The position numbers were made by a program, and so were the translations under genes. Below are positions 1 through 7,976 of a stretch of 64,000 nt of DNA, piece by piece. Origin of the DNA: an uncultured Anderseniella sp. (GTDB taxonomy: Bacteria > Pseudomonadota > Alphaproteobacteria > Rhizobiales > Aestuariivirgaceae); contig CANKYU010000002.1 of the NCBI GenBank assembly GCA_947488295.1, forward strand, positions 496,001 through 560,000. Reading direction: 5' to 3'. The first letter of the stretch is position 1; every line of letters starts with the position of its first letter. A model generated the notes under the pieces. That model was given only the letters and a program-made list of their open reading frames with translations. It was not told where the DNA came from and ran no database searches.

Positions 1-222
1 GTTACCGAGTTCCTGATCCTGCAGGCGCTTGCGCAGCGCCCGGGCATCGTCAAAAGCCGCGACTCCCTGATGGATGCCGCCTATGACGACCAGGTCTACG
101 TGGATGACCGCACAATCGACAGCCACATCAAGCGGCTGCGCAAGAAGTTCAAGGTCGTTGACGATGATTTCGACGCCATCGAGACACTTTACGGCGTTGG
201 ATACCGGTTCCGCGAGATGTAG
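1..222 (+). CDS. chvI: Response regulator ChvI, C-terminal part (5' end outside window)
   Basis: Only the last 73 codons are present; the reading frame is open from base 1 to the TAG at 220-222. The translation is an OmpR/PhoB-type winged-helix DNA-binding domain: [19 protein letters not shown] is the recognition-helix region and YGVGYRFRE the C-terminal beta-hairpin wing. The receiver domain lies upstream of the window. A transmembrane sensor kinase of the ChvG type follows about 130 bases downstream, which is the standard chvI-chvG arrangement of Rhizobiales controlling acid/envelope stress, exopolysaccharide and symbiosis or virulence genes. Assignment as ChvI is from the domain plus this neighbour; the domain alone would only say OmpR-family regulator. 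Confidence 0.85.
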   Translation, partial: VTEFLILQALAQRPGIVKSRDSLMDAAYDDQVYVDDRTIDSHIKRLRKKFKVVDDDFDAIETLYGVGYRFREM

Positions 223-354
223 GATAACGTGGCCAAATCGGGATGATGTGCGGTTGTCGCAACCTTTTGTCACCCTGATCGCCTCCAAAGTGCCGGCACA
301 TCACGGGTTCACACAACCCGCGGTGTGCTGACAGCGTTTCAGCAGGGACGGGCA

Positions 355-2205
355 ATGACGATCCAGTCGGATCTTGGACATAACAAGCAGGCGACACCGG
401 TTTCCGAACGTGCGGTGTCTGACCCTGCTGTCTCTGAAAACATGTCGTCCGACGAGCAGATGACCCGCCCCGCCGCATGGTGGGACCGGTTTGCCCCGGC
501 CCATCTGACGAGCCGCATCCTGATCATCAATCTGTGCGGCCTGATCATTCTGGTGCTCGGCATCCTGTTCTTCAATCAAAGCCGCAAGAGCCTGATCGAC
601 AGCCGCGTGCAAAGCCTGATGACACAGGCGCAAATCATGGCGGCCGCGGTCGGATCTTCCGTTTCAGTGGAAACCGATCAGCTCATCCTCGACCCGGAAC
701 AACTGATAGAGCAGCAGCTCAACCCCAACGCGGCAGCGCCTGCAACATCGGGCCAGACCGATTTCCTGGTCAACCCGGACCGGGCCGGGCCGGTTTTGCG
801 GCGCCTGGTCTCGAACACCGATATCCGGGCGCATCTGTTTGACCGCGATGGCGCGATGATTGTCGACAGCCGCTATTTCTACGGGCGCGGCGAGGTGCTG
901 CGCATCAACCTGCCGCCGCGCGACACGCAAAGCGAAGAGTCTATGTACGACACGCTGTGGGACAAGTTCAACGAGTGGTTCTTCGCCGTCGGTTACAAAG
1001 AGCAAAAGGAATATACCGCCACCAACGGCAGCGAGTTCGAGGAAATTCGGGCAGCGCTCAACGGCGCTTCCGTGTCGGTGGTGCGCGTCAACAAGAAGAA
1101 AGAGATCATTGTTGCGGTTGCCGTACCGGTACAGCGCTTCCGGGCAGTTCAGGGTGCGCTGGTGCTGACGACACCGGGCGGCGAGATCGACGCGGTGCTG
1201 CGCGAAGATTTACGCATCATCCTGTTCATCTTCATGTTCACCTCGCTGGTGACCATTATCCTGTCACTGCTGATGGCGGGCCATATTGCCGAACCCATCA
1301 GACGGTTGTCGGGTGCGGCTGCCGCAGTCAGCCGCGGCCATGCCAAGCGTGTCGAAATTCCGGATTTCTCGTCCCGGCGCGACGAAATCGGACACCTGTC
1401 CGGATCCCTACGCGAGATGACCAGTTCACTGTACAACCGGATCGAGGCCATCGAGGCATTTGCAGCAGATGTTGCGCACGAGCTAAAAAATCCGCTCACT
1501 TCCCTGCGTTCTGCAGTTGAAACCATCGAGTATGCCCGCACGCCGGAACAGCGCGAACGCCTGGTTGCCATCGTCAAGGATGACGTGAAGCGGCTGGACC
1601 GGCTGATTTCCGATATTTCCGATGCCTCGCGTCTGGACGCGGAACTGGCCCGCAGTGAAGCGGGTCCTGTCGACATGCGCCAGTTGCTTGAAACCTTTGT
1701 CGAGCTGGCCAACGAAACTCGGCGCGAAAATCAACCCAAAGTTACCCTGAAAATCGAGCCCCTGCCGGCAGACGTTTCCGGCAAGGAAGGATACACCATC
1801 GCCGGGCATGACAACAGGTTGGGCCAGGTCACGCGCAATCTGATTGCCAACGCGGTTTCGTTTTCGCCGCCCGACGGCGAAGTCGCCGTTACGCTGCGGC
1901 GCAAGGGGCGCATTGTGGAATATGTGGTGGAGGATTCCGGTCCCGGCATTCCGCCGGCCAACCTGGAGCGGATTTTCGAGCGGTTTTATACGGACCGACC
2001 GGAAAATTCGTTCGGCAAGAACTCCGGCCTGGGCCTTTCGATCTCGCGCCAGATCGTGGAAGCACACAACGGCACCATTCGGGCTTCGAACCATTATGGC
2101 GGCAAGTCCGGCAAGGATGCTGATGCCGATATCATGGGAGCCCGGTTCACGGTACGTTTGCCGGTTGAACGCTCTGCGTCCGACCTGCCGCGCCGCAAGT
2201 CCTGA
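355..2205 (+). CDS. chvG: Sensor histidine kinase ChvG (ExoS-type)
   Basis: Inner-membrane sensor kinase of 616 residues. The first membrane helix is at about residues 56-77 and the second at about 287-308. They enclose a periplasmic sensor domain of roughly 210 residues. A HAMP linker follows, then the H-box DVAHELKNPLTSL with phospho-acceptor His375, an N-box (RNLIANAVSFS), G1 (EDSGPGIP) and G2 (NSGLGLSISRQIVEAH). It should phosphorylate ChvI, encoded just upstream. The frame is open from a GTG at 325, but the ATG at 355 is preceded by AGGGACGGG at good spacing and is preferred. In rhizobia the periplasmic repressor ExoR controls this kinase; no exoR is seen here. hprK starts 9 bases after the stop, suggesting cotranscription. 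Confidence 0.92.
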   Translation: MTIQSDLGHNKQATPVSERAVSDPAVSENMSSDEQMTRPAAWWDRFAPAHLTSRILIINLCGLIILVLGILFFNQSRKSLIDSRVQSLMTQAQIMAAAVGSSVSVETDQLILDPEQLIEQQLNPNAAAPATSGQTDFLVNPDRAGPVLRRLVSNTDIRAHLFDRDGAMIVDSRYFYGRGEVLRINLPPRDTQSEESMYDTLWDKFNEWFFAVGYKEQKEYTATNGSEFEEIRAALNGASVSVVRVNKKKEIIVAVAVPVQRFRAVQGALVLTTPGGEIDAVLREDLRIILFIFMFTSLVTIILSLLMAGHIAEPIRRLSGAAAAVSRGHAKRVEIPDFSSRRDEIGHLSGSLREMTSSLYNRIEAIEAFAADVAHELKNPLTSLRSAVETIEYARTPEQRERLVAIVKDDVKRLDRLISDISDASRLDAELARSEAGPVDMRQLLETFVELANETRRENQPKVTLKIEPLPADVSGKEGYTIAGHDNRLGQVTRNLIANAVSFSPPDGEVAVTLRRKGRIVEYVVEDSGPGIPPANLERIFERFYTDRPENSFGKNSGLGLSISRQIVEAHNGTIRASNHYGGKSGKDADADIMGARFTVRLPVERSASDLPRRKS

Positions 2206-2214
2206 AGCTCACCG

Positions 2215-2709
2215 ATGAGCAGGCCTGTCAACATTCATGGCACCTGTATTGCCCTGTCGTGTGCCGGGCATACGGCAGGCGTGCTGCTGCAGGGCGCACC
2301 GGGCACCGGCAAATCGTCGCTCGCCCTGAGATTGATTGACCAACCAGGGTTTGGCGCGGGATCGGCGGAACCCGTTCGGGGATATCTTGTAAGTGACGAC
2401 CAGGTTTTGCTTGCGGATGTTGCCGGCAGCCTGACAGCTAGTGCGCCGGCTGCCATTGCAGGGCTGCTGGAAGTGCGCGGCACAGGCATCACCAGGCTCA
2501 GGAACAGCCATTTGCCGGTGCAGCTTGAAATGGTCATCGCCCACGCGGATGCAGCTGACATCGAGCGGATACCGTCATCTCAGGTCATTGAACTGGCCGG
2601 CCGCAGCCTGCCGCTGCACAAAATTGACTTTTCGAGCCCGTCAGCGCCCGCCCAGATCCGCACCCTGGCCCTCATCCACTGGGGATTGCTGGGATTAAGC
2701 AATTCGTGA
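2215..2709 (+). CDS. hprK: HPr kinase/phosphorylase, short alphaproteobacterial form
   Basis: 164 residues, about half the length of the Firmicutes enzyme because the N-terminal domain is absent, as is usual in Alphaproteobacteria. The P-loop QGAPGTGKSSLALRL lies near residues 26-40, followed by YLVSDDQVLL and the family signature region GLLEVRGTGI. It is expected to phosphorylate or dephosphorylate HPr on a serine, linking carbon state to the nitrogen-related PTS. The gene sits 9 bases after chvG and upstream of EIIA and HPr genes, the conserved rhizobial order. No sugar permease (EIIB/EIIC) is present, so the PTS here is probably regulatory rather than a transporter. Confidence 0.9.
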   Translation: MSRPVNIHGTCIALSCAGHTAGVLLQGAPGTGKSSLALRLIDQPGFGAGSAEPVRGYLVSDDQVLLADVAGSLTASAPAAIAGLLEVRGTGITRLRNSHLPVQLEMVIAHADAADIERIPSSQVIELAGRSLPLHKIDFSSPSAPAQIRTLALIHWGLLGLSNS

Positions 2710-2841
2710 GTATCCTGGAATCGGGCCTTGCGGACAGTCACTGAACCGGTAATGTAACCATCCGTAAAACGAAGGTGTCGTACCGTTGCCCCCAAATTTT
2801 TGCAGAACTCATCCTTTCGGCATGAATCAGGCATTGCACAC

Positions 2842-3240
2842 ATGATCGGACTCGTACTGGTTTCACACGGCAGGCTGGCACAGGAACTTTGCAATGCGCT
2901 TGTCCACGTGGTGGGACCCCAGGAGAATATTGAAGTCATCGGCATCGATCCCGATGATGACGGCGACCAGCGCCGCGGCGACATCCTGTCTGCCATCAAG
3001 AAAGTCGATTCCGGTGCGGGTGTTATCATTGTAACCGACATGTTCGGCGGCACGCCGTCCAACCTGGCCATTTCGGCCATGGATGACGGCGATATAGAAG
3101 TGCTGGCCGGGGCAAACCTGCCAATGCTGATCAAGCTCGCCAGCGTGCGCGCATCGCTGCCCTTGCAGAAAGCCGCCGAAGAAGCCCAGAATGCCGGGCG
3201 CAAATACATAAATCTCGCAGGAAGCCTGCTGGATCGATGA
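2842..3240 (+). CDS. PTS EIIA component, mannose family
   Basis: 132 residues from the ATG at 2842. It begins MIGLVLVSHGRLAQEL, where His9 is the expected phosphorylation site of the EIIA-Man fold, and carries the family motif DMFGGTPSNLA. The frame is open further upstream to 2800, but that extension has no family similarity. It receives phosphate from HPr, whose gene overlaps its stop codon by four bases. With HprK, this cytosolic phosphorelay regulates rather than transports, since no EIIB/EIIC gene is nearby. It is often annotated manX or EIIA-Man; I leave the symbol empty because naming varies. Confidence 0.9.
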   Translation: MIGLVLVSHGRLAQELCNALVHVVGPQENIEVIGIDPDDDGDQRRGDILSAIKKVDSGAGVIIVTDMFGGTPSNLAISAMDDGDIEVLAGANLPMLIKLASVRASLPLQKAAEEAQNAGRKYINLAGSLLDR

Positions 3241-3551
3241 CGATGGTGCGCGAGCTTGAGATCACCAACCGCCGTGGTCTGCACGCCCGCGCGTCGGCCA
3301 AGTTCGTCAAGTGCGTTGAACAGTTCGACGCCGAGGTGACGGTTTCCCATGACGGGCAAAGCGTACCGGGAACGTCGATTCTCGGACTCATGATGCTCGC
3401 CGCATCCACCGGCACGGTGATTACGGTTACCGCCGCCGGCAAGGATGCACAAACTGCCCTGGACGCCATCACCGCTCTGCTGGCTGACCGGTTCGGCGAA
3501 GATCGCGAGGACGACACCGCCTGCAACCCTGCCACGGCCGGCGATATATAA
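3237..3551 (+). CDS. ptsH: Phosphocarrier protein HPr
   Basis: 104 residues, typical HPr length. The motif NRRGLHARASAKFV contains His16, phosphorylated by EI, and PGTSILGLMML contains Ser47, the regulatory site for HprK. The start ATG overlaps the stop of the EIIA gene (ATGA), implying translational coupling. Enzyme I is not in the window (in Rhizobiales the Ntr-type EI is encoded elsewhere). The protein completes the chvI-chvG-hprK-EIIA-HPr block. The next gene, ahcY, appears to have its own promoter in the 99-base gap. Confidence 0.93.
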   Translation: MTMVRELEITNRRGLHARASAKFVKCVEQFDAEVTVSHDGQSVPGTSILGLMMLAASTGTVITVTAAGKDAQTALDAITALLADRFGEDREDDTACNPATAGDI

Positions 3552-3570
3552 AGATTTATTTATATGTTCA

Positions 3571-3607
3571 TTGCAGTTGCGCGCGCGGCCTGATATAGAG
3601 CGCGCAA
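3571..3607 (+). promoter_or_regulatory. Putative ahcY promoter with overlapping inverted repeat
   Basis: TTGCAG (3571-3576), 17 bases, TATAGA (3594-3599) resembles a sigma-70 promoter about 50 bases before the ahcY ATG. The spacer and -10 are flanked by a perfect inverted repeat, TTGCGCGC (3577-3584) and GCGCGCAA (3600-3607), 15 bases apart, which could be an operator or a 5'-leader hairpin. I could not match it to a SAH or SAM riboswitch by eye. Confidence 0.4.
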
Positions 3608-3650
3608 ATTCAAACGTGCAATCGCAAAATTCACACAGGACTCGCCGCTC

Positions 3651-5051
3651 ATGACCAGCTCCAATGATTACGCCGTCGCCGACATTTCTCTTGCAGGATT
3701 TGGCCGCAAGGAAATCACCATTGCAGAAGTTGAAATGCCGGGCCTGATGTCGGTGCGCGAAGAATACGGCGCCGCCCAGCCCCTGAAAGGCGCGCGCATT
3801 GCCGGGTCATTGCACATGACCATCCAGACAGCTGTGTTGATCGAAACACTCGTCGCACTGGGTGCTGAAGTGCGCTGGGCGTCGTGCAACATCTTTTCAA
3901 CCCAGGATCACGCGGCTGCAGCCATTGCCGAGCGCGGCATCCCGGTATTTGCCCACAAGGGTGAAACGCTGCAGGAATACTGGGACTTTGCCGACAAGAT
4001 CTTCGACTGGCCAGACGGTGAAACAGCCAACATGATCCTGGACGATGGCGGCGACGCCACCATGTACATCCTGATCGGCGCCAAGGCTGAAAGCGACATT
4101 TCCGTACTGGACAACCCGGGCAACGAAGAAGAGGAGATTTTCTTCGCGACCATCCGCAAGCGCTTGGAGCGTGACCCGGGTTTCTTCACCAGGGCGCGTG
4201 CCGCCATCAAGGGCGTATCCGAAGAAACCACCACCGGCGTGCATCGCCTGTATGAGCTGGAAAAGAAGGGCGATCTGCCGTTCCCGGCCATCAACGTCAA
4301 TGACAGCGTGACCAAGTCGAAGTTCGACAACAAATACGGCTGCCGTGAATCGCTGGTCGACGCCATCCGCCGCGGCACCGATGTCATGCTTGCCGGCAAG
4401 GTGGCAATCGTGGCCGGGTACGGAGATGTCGGCAAGGGTTCGGCGCAGTCGCTGGCCGGTGCGGGTGCGCGGGTACTGGTGACCGAGGTTGACCCGATTT
4501 GTGCACTACAGGCCGCCATGGACGGTTTTGAAGTGGTAACGCTGGATGACGATATTGAACGCGCCGACGTCATTGTGACGGCAACAGGCAACAAGGACAT
4601 CTTGACGGTGGAACACATGCGCCGCGTCAAGGACATGGCAATCGTGTGCAATATCGGCCACTTCGACAACGAAATTCAGGTCGCCGGTCTGAAGAACTTC
4701 AAGTGGACCAATATCAAGCCGCAAGTGGACATGATCGAGTTTCCCGCCGGCAACCGGATGATCCTGTTGTCCGAAGGACGGCTGGTGAACCTCGGCAACG
4801 CAACAGGCCACCCGAGCTTCGTCATGTCGGCATCATTTGCCAACCAGACGCTGGCCCAGATTGAATTGTGGACCAAGGGTGACCAGTACAAGAATTCCGT
4901 TTACGTGCTGCCGAAACACCTCGATGAAAAGGTTGCCATGCTGCATCTCGGCAAGATCGGCGCCAAGCTGACGAAATTGTCCGACGAACAGGCGAGCTAC
5001 ATCGGGGTCACCCCGGACGGCCCGTTCAAACCGGAAACCTATCGCTACTGA
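3651..5051 (+). CDS. ahcY: Adenosylhomocysteinase
   Basis: 466 residues, full length for the bacterial enzyme. It hydrolyses S-adenosylhomocysteine to adenosine and homocysteine, removing the product inhibitor of methyltransferases. Visible motifs are the substrate-domain stretch [17 protein letters not shown], the NAD-binding glycine loop [14 protein letters not shown] near residues 256-270, and the conserved C-terminal tail ending KPETYRY. It follows the PTS genes as in most Rhizobiales genomes but has a separate putative promoter. A hairpin just after the stop may terminate it. Confidence 0.97.
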   Translation: MTSSNDYAVADISLAGFGRKEITIAEVEMPGLMSVREEYGAAQPLKGARIAGSLHMTIQTAVLIETLVALGAEVRWASCNIFSTQDHAAAAIAERGIPVFAHKGETLQEYWDFADKIFDWPDGETANMILDDGGDATMYILIGAKAESDISVLDNPGNEEEEIFFATIRKRLERDPGFFTRARAAIKGVSEETTTGVHRLYELEKKGDLPFPAINVNDSVTKSKFDNKYGCRESLVDAIRRGTDVMLAGKVAIVAGYGDVGKGSAQSLAGAGARVLVTEVDPICALQAAMDGFEVVTLDDDIERADVIVTATGNKDILTVEHMRRVKDMAIVCNIGHFDNEIQVAGLKNFKWTNIKPQVDMIEFPAGNRMILLSEGRLVNLGNATGHPSFVMSASFANQTLAQIELWTKGDQYKNSVYVLPKHLDEKVAMLHLGKIGAKLTKLSDEQASYIGVTPDGPFKPETYRY

Positions 5052-5092
5052 TACAGGTTCCCGTACCTCCTGACATTTTTCAAAGTGCGCTG

Positions 5093-5130
5093 CCCCGTTG
5101 ATAAGATTGCAACGGGGTGGTGTGCTTTTT
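5093..5130 (+). terminator. Possible terminator after ahcY
   Basis: A perfect 8-bp stem, CCCCGTTG (5093-5100) and CAACGGGG (5110-5117), with a 9-base loop lies 41 bases after the ahcY stop. A run of five T follows at 5126-5130. The T-run is displaced about 8 bases from the stem, so intrinsic termination is plausible but not certain. Confidence 0.45.
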
Positions 5131-5342
5131 GCTCCCTTGACGCTATACCTGTTGCGGGACATGGCGTGTTCGATTCGCGTGAGAATGCACTGCATGCTCG
5201 GGGAACCCTGGCACGGGTAAGTGATGTTGCTTTGCGTTTGGGACAACGCGCATTCAAGTTGATGCGCATGGTTGCTCTAACACTTTGGAATCGAGTACCT
5301 TTTTTTGTATCAGGTGATTCCGCCTGACCGGAGGGTGCTTTA

Positions 5343-5389
5343 GATCAGGATGTTTTTTGCCGTTTGGGCAAAAAATCATAAACCTGATC
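5343..5389. repeat. Long two-tier inverted repeat
   Basis: Outer arms are GATCAGG (5343-5349) and CCTGATC (5383-5389). Inner arms are TTTTTTGCC (5353-5361) and GGCAAAAAA (5367-5375) around the loop GTTTG. Between them ATG on the left faces TCAT on the right, extending the pairing with a bulge. It may be an intergenic repeat family of this genome or a regulatory RNA hairpin ahead of divL. Confidence 0.6.
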
Positions 5390-5403
5390 GATTCCAGGGT
5401 GTT

Positions 5404-5442
5404 ATAGCAACCTTATGGGTTCATACGAACCCATGTTGCTAT
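5404..5442. repeat. 16-bp hairpin with a 3-base bulge
   Basis: ATAGCAAC (5404-5411), bulge CTT, ATGGGTTC (5415-5422), loop ATAC, GAACCCAT (5427-5434), GTTGCTAT (5435-5442). All 16 pairs are perfect. It ends 33 bases before the divL start, so it could sit in the divL 5' leader or promoter. Confidence 0.6.
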
Positions 5443-5475
5443 TGGGAAGAACGTTTTCAGGGGGCCTGAAACGCT

Positions 5476-7971
5476 TTGCACTTTGTGCGAGACAATGGCA
5501 GGGGGTCATGTGCGGCAACACTTGGGGTTGCCGTAACGGTTGCATTGTGTGCACTTCCATCTTCCGCAATTGCCCAGAATTTCCTGAACACGGCGGTTTC
5601 CGCCGAGAACAGTTATGCCGTTGCAACCCTGCTGCTGTCGGCAGTGGTCATGCTGTGGGCATTCATCGCTGTGCGCCGCATGACAACGAGCAGAACCGAA
5701 GCCGAGGCACGAATTGCCGAGCTTGAAGCGGATCTGAACGAGGCCCAGGCCATCATCAATGCCGAACCGAGTGTGCTGTTCATCTGGCGGACAGGCGAGA
5801 GTGCACCGGACACCATTACAGGTGATCTGCGCGGCACCATTCAACTGAGTACCAATCTTGAACACCTGGCTGACTTTTCACGCTGGCTTGATCAGGAATC
5901 CATTGGCGCAGTGGAAAACGGGCTGGGTGTGCTGCGCGCCGCAGGGACACCGTTCAACATAGCCCTGAAGACGCTTGACGGTGAACTGGTCGAGGCAGAC
6001 GGACGCGTCGCCGGTGGCGTCGCCACCATGCGCATCAAGCCATTGTCCGGCGAGCGGCGCGACACGAAAGAGCTGATGTTCGATGCCAGGCGCCTGGGCA
6101 AACAGGTTGAACGGCTCAGTTCGATGCTCGACAAGGCACCGTTTCCGGTTTTTCTGCGCGATGACGCCGGTGATCTGATCTGGGTCAACCAGGCTTATAT
6201 GGATGCCATAGAACATTCAGACATTGACCGGGTCATTTCCCAGAACATTCCCCTCATCGACCGCGACGCCCTGAACCCTGTTGCATCTTCTGGCGATGAC
6301 GGGCGCGCGATTTCACGGGGTACGGCGGTTGTGGCAGGTGCCAAACGCACGCTGGAACTGGTGGAAGTTCCGTTCGACAATACAACCGCTTCGTTTGCGC
6401 TGGACATGACGCGCCTTGAAGACACCCGCAAAGAGCTTGATCGCCAGATTCGCTCCCATGCCAGCACGCTGAACAAGATTACCGCGGCGATAGCCACCTT
6501 TGCAGCAGATCAGAAACTGTCATTTTACAATGCCGCTTTTGCCCAGTTGTGGTCCCTGGATACCAAGTGGCTCGACAGCCAGCCCAGCCATGCCGAAATT
6601 CTTGACCGGCTGCGCGAGGAACGCAAACTTCCCGAGCAGGCCAACTATCGCACCTGGAAGACGGAGCAGCTTGCGTCTTATGCACGCCTGGATACGCCAG
6701 ATGAATTGTGGCACCTGCCGGACGGACGCTCCCTGCGTGTCGTCTCCGAACAACCGCGCTCAGGCGAAGTGTCTGTCCTGTATGAGGACGTGTCGGAAAA
6801 GATTCAGCTTGAAAGTCGCTACAATGAACTGATCGGGGTACAGCGCGAGACCATCGACAACATGCACGAGGGCCTGGCGCTGTTTGGCACGGATGGCTGC
6901 CTGAAACTGTTCAACCCGACATTCAGCCGCTTCTGGCAACTGGACGATGCCTTTCTCGACAAGCGGCCGCACGTGGTTGAAGTGTTTCAGCAATGCGCAC
7001 GGCTGATGCCGCAGGCAGAGATGTGGAACGAGGTTAAACTGGCCGTCACATCACTTTCGGACAGCCGCAGGCCGCTTCAGGACCGGCTGATCCGCCCGGA
7101 CGGCATGGTACTGGACTACAATGTGGTACCGCTGCCCGACGGCAATACGCTGATCACCTATGTTGACGTGACCGCCAGCTCGGGCATTGAACGCGCGCTG
7201 CGCGAGCGCAACGAAGCCCTGGAAGCCGCCGACCGCCTCAAGACCGGCTTCCTGTCAAACGTGTCCTATGAACTGCGCACACCGCTGAACTCGATCTTAG
7301 GGTTTGCCTCAATGCTGTCGGCAGGCATCGCCGGCGAACTTGCCCCGAAACAATCGGAATATGTTGCCGACATTCAGTCATCATCAAATGATCTGCTGGC
7401 GGTTATCGATGCCATTCTTGACCTGACAACCATCGATGCAGGTGCGATGGAGCTCAACCTGGAAACAATCAAGGTTGAAGACCTGTTGTCCAATGTCGCC
7501 AATGATTTTGCCCGGCGCATCGACCAGCGCGACCTGACACTGAACATCGAGATTGCCGAAAACGCCGGGTCGCTGAAAGCCGACAGCCGGCGGCTTCACC
7601 AGACCATCGGGCATCTGTTGTCGAACGCCATCGGCTTTTCGTCAACCGGCGCCACGGTGCGCATGGGGGCCCGGCGCGACGGCAGCGACGTGCTGTTGTG
7701 GGTGGCGGACAATGGCAGGGGCATGGATGATGACTTCCAGAAGAAGGCGTTTGAACGGTTCAATGCGAAACCGCTGGCAGGCGGCCATCGCGGACCAGGT
7801 CTCGGCCTGGCTCTGGTGAAAAGCTTCGTGGAACTGCACGGTGGTTCGGTACGGTTGATGTCGAAGCTCGAACAGGGCACAACCGTCATCTGCAGACTGC
7901 CTGATTCAGGCCCGCGCGAAGTGGTTTCTCCCACCAACATTGAACAGCCCCGTTCCGTCTCGATGAACTGA
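5476..7971 (+). CDS. divL: DivL-type PAS-domain tyrosine pseudokinase
   Basis: 831 residues. An N-terminal segment resembling a signal sequence is followed by one clear membrane helix (about residues 47-66), several PAS-like domains across roughly 220-570, a dimerisation region and a C-terminal ATPase domain. The H-box reads SNVSYELRTPLNSI: Tyr598 stands where kinases have the phospho-histidine, the hallmark of DivL. The ATPase retains N-box (HLLSNAIGFS), G1 (ADNGRGMDD) and G2 (GPGLGLALVKSF). In Caulobacter DivL binds phospho-DivK and controls CckA and so CtrA; the same role is inferred here. Position between ahcY and tsaE matches Rhizobiales. The TTG at 5476 is a weak start; GTG 5485 is possible. 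Confidence 0.85.
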   Translation: MHFVRDNGRGSCAATLGVAVTVALCALPSSAIAQNFLNTAVSAENSYAVATLLLSAVVMLWAFIAVRRMTTSRTEAEARIAELEADLNEAQAIINAEPSVLFIWRTGESAPDTITGDLRGTIQLSTNLEHLADFSRWLDQESIGAVENGLGVLRAAGTPFNIALKTLDGELVEADGRVAGGVATMRIKPLSGERRDTKELMFDARRLGKQVERLSSMLDKAPFPVFLRDDAGDLIWVNQAYMDAIEHSDIDRVISQNIPLIDRDALNPVASSGDDGRAISRGTAVVAGAKRTLELVEVPFDNTTASFALDMTRLEDTRKELDRQIRSHASTLNKITAAIATFAADQKLSFYNAAFAQLWSLDTKWLDSQPSHAEILDRLREERKLPEQANYRTWKTEQLASYARLDTPDELWHLPDGRSLRVVSEQPRSGEVSVLYEDVSEKIQLESRYNELIGVQRETIDNMHEGLALFGTDGCLKLFNPTFSRFWQLDDAFLDKRPHVVEVFQQCARLMPQAEMWNEVKLAVTSLSDSRRPLQDRLIRPDGMVLDYNVVPLPDGNTLITYVDVTASSGIERALRERNEALEAADRLKTGFLSNVSYELRTPLNSILGFASMLSAGIAGELAPKQSEYVADIQSSSNDLLAVIDAILDLTTIDAGAMELNLETIKVEDLLSNVANDFARRIDQRDLTLNIEIAENAGSLKADSRRLHQTIGHLLSNAIGFSSTGATVRMGARRDGSDVLLWVADNGRGMDDDFQKKAFERFNAKPLAGGHRGPGLGLALVKSFVELHGGSVRLMSKLEQGTTVICRLPDSGPREVVSPTNIEQPRSVSMN

Positions 7972-7976
7972 ACAAC

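Larger units (their letters stand above)
5052..5475. other. Gene-free stretch between ahcY and divL
   Basis: About 420 bases with no convincing coding region. It holds the ahcY terminator candidate and two large hairpins (5343-5389 and 5404-5442), listed separately. A promoter for divL must lie here or overlap the hairpins; no clear -35/-10 pair stood out. Confidence 0.6.

Noticed and set aside
2215..2709. Truncated, nonfunctional HPr kinase
   Set aside because: The short form without the N-terminal domain is normal in Alphaproteobacteria, and the P-loop and signature are intact.
3552..3650. SAH or SAM riboswitch in front of ahcY
   Set aside because: Only one short inverted repeat is visible, overlapping the promoter; the multi-stem pattern of known riboswitches was not found.
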